NCBI GenBank assembly: GCA_900553605.1 | Contig: USDX01000021.1 | Coordinates: 1-15,980 of the forward strand | DNA from: an uncultured Eggerthella sp. | GTDB lineage: Bacteria > Actinomycetota > Coriobacteriia > Coriobacteriales > Eggerthellaceae | Direction: 5' to 3' | DNA length: 15,980 nt | Shown: positions 13,721-15,980 of the stretch, piece after piece | How positions within the stretch are numbered: the first letter of the stretch is position 1 | Layout of the letters: each line of letters starts with the position of its first letter | Translations under genes and position numbers: made by a program | Notes under the pieces: model-generated | What the model was told of the DNA's origin: nothing | Databases searched by the model: none | The model's input: the letters and a program-made list of their open reading frames with translations, nothing else

Positions 13721-14271
13721 CATTCGGGGACTTGTTGTTTGCTGGCAGTGCGGCTCCCTTTGAGGGGAGGGCGCTGCGTTATTTGGCGCTAGTGCGGCAT
13801 CGGTTGCGTGCGGTCTCCTTTGGGGCGTGGCGCACTCGATGCGTGTTTGCGCGATGCTGCCTTTGCACGACGCTGCCTTCGCAAGAGCGGCATCGGCACA
13901 TGCAAAGGCGGGTGGCCGTTGCGCAGGGATCGCGCGAAAGCGATTTTCCTGCGTTGGTCGCCGCACGGACATGCCAAAGACTTTTCTTGCGTAGCGAAGT
14001 TCCGCCCCAATGCACTCAACGTGCGTTTGCATAACGTCCAGCAGAGGCCAATGCGCTCAGCGTGGTTCGCGCGATGCCCGCAGAGGTCGACGCGCTCGTC
14101 CGCTATCCCACAGAGGCCAATGCACTCAACGTGCGTTTGCGCAGCGTCCTCGTGGAAGTCGATGCGCTCACGCGCGTTTGCGCAGTATTGCTCATTGTAG
14201 CCCTCGCGCCTTACGGCGGGCGAAAGGGGCAGGAAAACTACACCGCTTTGCGCGCGCATTGATTCTTAGGG
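13721..14271. other. Gene-free stretch with degenerate repeats
   Basis: About 550 bp between the 5' end of the CmpB-family gene and the 3' end of the serine hydrolase gene. Open frames exist on both strands but their translations are Arg/Cys/His-rich, repetitive and without a ribosome site or known motif, so I do not call a gene. It must contain the promoter of the CmpB-family gene; I could not pick one. It holds a small hairpin (13754-13758 CTCCC with 13765-13769 GGGAG), a repeated GCGGCATCGG (13794-13803 and 13887-13896), an outlying repeat-like word near 13829-13855 and the repeat cluster at 14007-14200. Confidence 0.6.
14007..14200. repeat. Cluster of about five degenerate 31-42-bp tandem repeats
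   Basis: A 24-bp word starting CCAATGCACTCAACGTGCG occurs identically at 14007-14030 and 14117-14140. Between and after them lie diverged copies (starting near 14049, 14087 and 14159) with the alternating starts CCAATGCGCTCA, TCGACGCGCTC and TCGATGCGCTCA, often preceded by AGAGG. Unit lengths vary from about 31 to 42 bp, so it is not a CRISPR array (no constant repeat, no unique spacers). Function unknown. Confidence 0.6.
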
Positions 14272-15636
14272 TTACTCCAGCACGTCGCGACACTCAAAGA
14301 GAGCGGATGCCAGGTTCGCCAAGCGAACGGTGTACAGGCCGCCGTCGGGCGAATTGGTCATGGTGCTCATAAGGTAGGTGGTGCCGTCGGTGCATTTGAT
14401 GAGCCCAGCATCGCACAGGCCGGTGAAGCGTTCGCGACCAGCGCACCAGCCTGCTTTGTTGAGCACGGCTTCGACTCCCTCATCGTCGCTCACGCCGGAA
14501 CGGATGAACGATACGTTCGTCTGCTCGTAGAGAGATGCCAGGTTTTGTGCGGTGGGCGTATTGGTTTTGAGGTACTGGTACGTGTGCAGCCACAGCAAGG
14601 CGGATTCGCGCGCGGAATAGCGCGGGAAGTGAGTGTCGTACATGATTTCGGAATCCACGCCGCAGGAATTGAGCCATTCGGCAAACCCTGCGCTGTCGTA
14701 GGAGTTGCGCAAACTGCTGAACGCGTTGTTGTCCGAATAGAGAATCATGGGCTGTATCAGGGAATATATAGACGAGGAAACGCCGGAGCCTGCTGCTTCG
14801 CTGCCAGATGGGTAGGGGACGTCGTTGTCGCCCAGGTGTTGGCACAGGTAGGCGGCATAAGGACCCTTGAACGAGCTGGCGCCGTAAACGCGCGAGTCAA
14901 GGTCGTAGGCGATGCCTTTGCCGGTGTTCAGGTTGATCAGCGTGAAGCCAACGGTGTAGCCGCCGCCTTCGATGCTTTGGGTAGCTGCGGCGAGAGATTC
15001 TTGCTGCTCTTCGGAAAGCGGTGCGGCATCTTCGCCTTCCATCAGGGAAAATGTGCCAGGGGTGGTGGTGAAGGAATCGACGCTATTGAGCGCGTCGGGC
15101 GTGAGGCGTTGAGCTACGAGCCCTGCTGCCGCTTCGTCTGCGGCTGCATCCGTGGTGGTTGCGACGGCGTTTGCTGCGTAGTTTGCAAAGCCGCTGCTCG
15201 GGGGAATGCCGTTAGGGGAGGGCTTGCTGTTTGATGCCACGGCAGCGCCAATGCCCACCACAGCGCACAGCGCGATGGCTGCGGCGATGGCGGTAGCTTT
15301 CTTGTGCAGGCCGAGGAAGTCTCCGGCTTTCTGGAGGTATGCGGATGCCGTTTCTGCTGCGTGGGAAGTGCGGTGCTCGACGGGCGCCGGCTTCGCTGCG
15401 TGGGCGGCGTGGTGTTCGTCGGATGTTGCCCTTGCTGCGTGGGCGGCGCTGTCGCTCTCCGGCGAGGTTGCGCTGTCGTGACCGGGCAGTTCGGGCCCGC
15501 CATGCTCCAGTGGGGTGGCGCTGTTGTGATGGGACGACTCGGCGCCGTCATGCTCCAGCGAGTCGGCCCCGCCGCCGCGCTCGTCTGTGTCGTTGATGTT
15601 GTTGGTGTAGGTATCTTTTTCGCTCATGTTCGCCAT
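14272..15636 (-). CDS. Membrane-anchored class A beta-lactamase-like serine hydrolase
   Basis: A 454-residue protein. Residues 1-108 are a hydrophilic, presumably cytoplasmic tail rich in His, Ala, Ser and Glu, with echoes of EHDGAESSHHNSAT / EHGGPELPGHDSAT. One membrane segment follows (about 113-134), then a flexible Ala/Pro/Ser linker, and an extracellular serine hydrolase domain from about 220. Active-site motifs are SxxK (Ser254-Ser-Phe-Lys257), SDN (301-303) and, as third motif, KAG (394-396) in place of KTG. The set resembles class A beta-lactamases and related penicillin-recognising enzymes; it may act on peptidoglycan rather than confer resistance. I use the ATG at 15636; ATG at 15627 is an equally possible start, and neither has a strong ribosome site. 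No clear terminator lies downstream. Confidence 0.8.
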   Translation of the reverse strand: MANMSEKDTYTNNINDTDERGGGADSLEHDGAESSHHNSATPLEHGGPELPGHDSATSPESDSAAHAARATSDEHHAAHAAKPAPVEHRTSHAAETASAYLQKAGDFLGLHKKATAIAAAIALCAVVGIGAAVASNSKPSPNGIPPSSGFANYAANAVATTTDAAADEAAAGLVAQRLTPDALNSVDSFTTTPGTFSLMEGEDAAPLSEEQQESLAAATQSIEGGGYTVGFTLINLNTGKGIAYDLDSRVYGASSFKGPYAAYLCQHLGDNDVPYPSGSEAAGSGVSSSIYSLIQPMILYSDNNAFSSLRNSYDSAGFAEWLNSCGVDSEIMYDTHFPRYSARESALLWLHTYQYLKTNTPTAQNLASLYEQTNVSFIRSGVSDDEGVEAVLNKAGWCAGRERFTGLCDAGLIKCTDGTTYLMSTMTNSPDGGLYTVRLANLASALFECRDVLE

Positions 15637-15684
15637 ACTACGCGAGCACGTTTTCAGCGCCGTTTCTTGGCGGAAGGCACCAAA

Positions 15685-15713
15685 ATAATTTCACGGTTTC
15701 TTGGACGCGTCAG
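15685..15713 (-). promoter_or_regulatory. Weak promoter candidate for the serine hydrolase gene
   Basis: On the - strand CTGACG (15713-15708, 4 of 6 matches to TTGACA) and AATTAT (15690-15685, 4 of 6 matches to TATAAT) are 17 bp apart, about 50 bp ahead of the ATG at 15636. Such matches arise often by chance, so this is tentative. Confidence 0.3.
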
Positions 15714-15799
15714 CGCGTGGTGTTGAATTGGCAGATGTTTCGTTTGCACGTTGTCCCCCAGCTCCGTGACGCCACGGTGCGTTCTCGGGCGCTCGGCGA

Positions 15800-15952
15800 T
15801 GGCAATATTTCGCCCTGGTGCGTTCCCAGGCGGCTATCCGTGGCAATATTCTCGCTTCATGCATCCCCGAAGGGGCCTCGGACGGGGAAAGCGCCCCTCC
15901 CTGGCAACATATCGCCGCCGTGCATCCAAAACGAGCTGGCTTTGGCAATATT
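15800..15952. repeat. Recurring TGGCAATATT motif, four copies
   Basis: TGGCAATATT is at 15800-15809, 15841-15850 and 15943-15952; a diverged copy, TGGCAACAT, is at 15902-15910. Start-to-start spacing is 41, 61 and 41 bp. After the second and third copies a TGCATCC word follows about 20 bp on (15860-15866 and 15921-15927), and a CGTTCCC-like word after the first, so the unit is larger than the motif. It looks like a degenerate direct repeat; the assembly stops inside it. Confidence 0.5.
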
Positions 15953-15980
15953 CTGTCTCTTATACACATCTCTGAGCCCA
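15953..15980. other. Nextera transposase adapter left on the contig end (artefact)
   Basis: Positions 15953-15971 are exactly the 19-bp Tn5 mosaic end, CTGTCTCTTATACACATCT. The following CTGAGCCCA (15972-15980) matches the start of the standard Nextera read adapter, CCGAGCCCA, with one mismatch. This is sequencing-library DNA, not genome. Confidence 0.97.

Larger units (their letters stand above)
15637..15952. other. Gene-free right edge upstream of the serine hydrolase gene
   Basis: The 316 bp between the serine hydrolase start and the adapter hold no gene I can support. They contain a weak promoter candidate for that gene (15685-15713, - strand), a short CGCC/GGCG hairpin near 15659-15674, and four occurrences of a TGGCAATATT motif. 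Confidence 0.55.

Noticed and set aside
14007..14140. Possible CRISPR array because of an exact 24-bp repeat
   Set aside because: There are only two identical copies, the intervening DNA is made of diverged copies of the same unit rather than unique spacers, and no cas gene is present.
13789..14259. Possible gene of 156 codons on the - strand
   Set aside because: The translation is Cys/His/Arg-rich and simply follows the DNA repeats; there is no ribosome site and no recognisable domain. A decayed repeat gene cannot be excluded.
14215..14271. Terminator after the serine hydrolase gene
   Set aside because: The only GC hairpin (around CGCCTTACGGCG, near 14207-14218) has a short stem and no T run on the - strand side.

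Overview
The window looks like part of a contig from a GC-rich anaerobic bacterium, most likely an Eggerthellaceae-type actinobacterium (class Coriobacteriia). The pointers are an aldo/keto reductase fused to two 4Fe-4S cluster motifs, a complete C-P lyase operon that ends in the PHP-type cyclic phosphate dihydrolase PhnPP (described, as I recall, from Eggerthella lenta and Clostridium difficile), and an overall codon style rich in G/C. The taxonomic call is inference; no rRNA or marker gene is present. The last 28 bases are not genomic: they match a Nextera transposase adapter, so the real sequence ends near 15952.

Layout. Positions 1-518 hold no gene but contain an 11-bp repeat patch, a palindromic operator-like site with a -10 box, and a long leader. 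A [4Fe-4S] aldo/keto reductase follows (519-1640, +). An approximately 133-bp palindromic element (1642-1774) separates it from the phosphonate locus. The phosphonate locus (1997-12876, all +) reads phnD-phnC-phnE1-phnE2-phnG-phnH-phnI-phnJ-phnK-phnM-phnL-phnPP. Neighbouring genes mostly overlap by 1-8 bp or sit within a few bases of each other; the only real gap is about 74 bp between phnK and phnM, with a hairpin. A second copy of the palindromic element, inverted with respect to the first, fills exactly the space between the stop of phnPP and the stop of a convergent CmpB-family membrane protein gene (13008-13709, -). A gene-free stretch with degenerate tandem repeats (13710-14271) is followed by a membrane-anchored serine beta-lactamase-like protein (14272-15636, -), and then by gene-free sequence with a recurring TGGCAATATT motif up to the adapter.

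How the genes work together. PhnD (lipoprotein), PhnC (ATPase) and PhnE1/PhnE2 (permeases) import phosphonates. PhnG, PhnH, PhnI and PhnL attach the phosphonate to ribose from ATP; PhnM removes pyrophosphate; PhnJ, a radical SAM enzyme with PhnK as partner ATPase, breaks the C-P bond and releases the hydrocarbon (methane from methylphosphonate) and 5-phosphoribose 1,2-cyclic phosphate. PhnPP is expected to convert this directly to ribose 5-phosphate and phosphate, which explains why neither phnP nor phnN is present here. No phnF or other regulator gene is in the window; regulation may sit in the hairpin-rich leader ahead of phnD.

The items most worth a second look are the inverted palindromic elements that bracket the whole phosphonate locus, with stems kept by compensating changes; lineage-specific extensions on PhnC (three 14-residue repeats), PhnE2 (four cysteines) and PhnK (a four-cysteine insert); and the tandem hairpins in the phnD leader.
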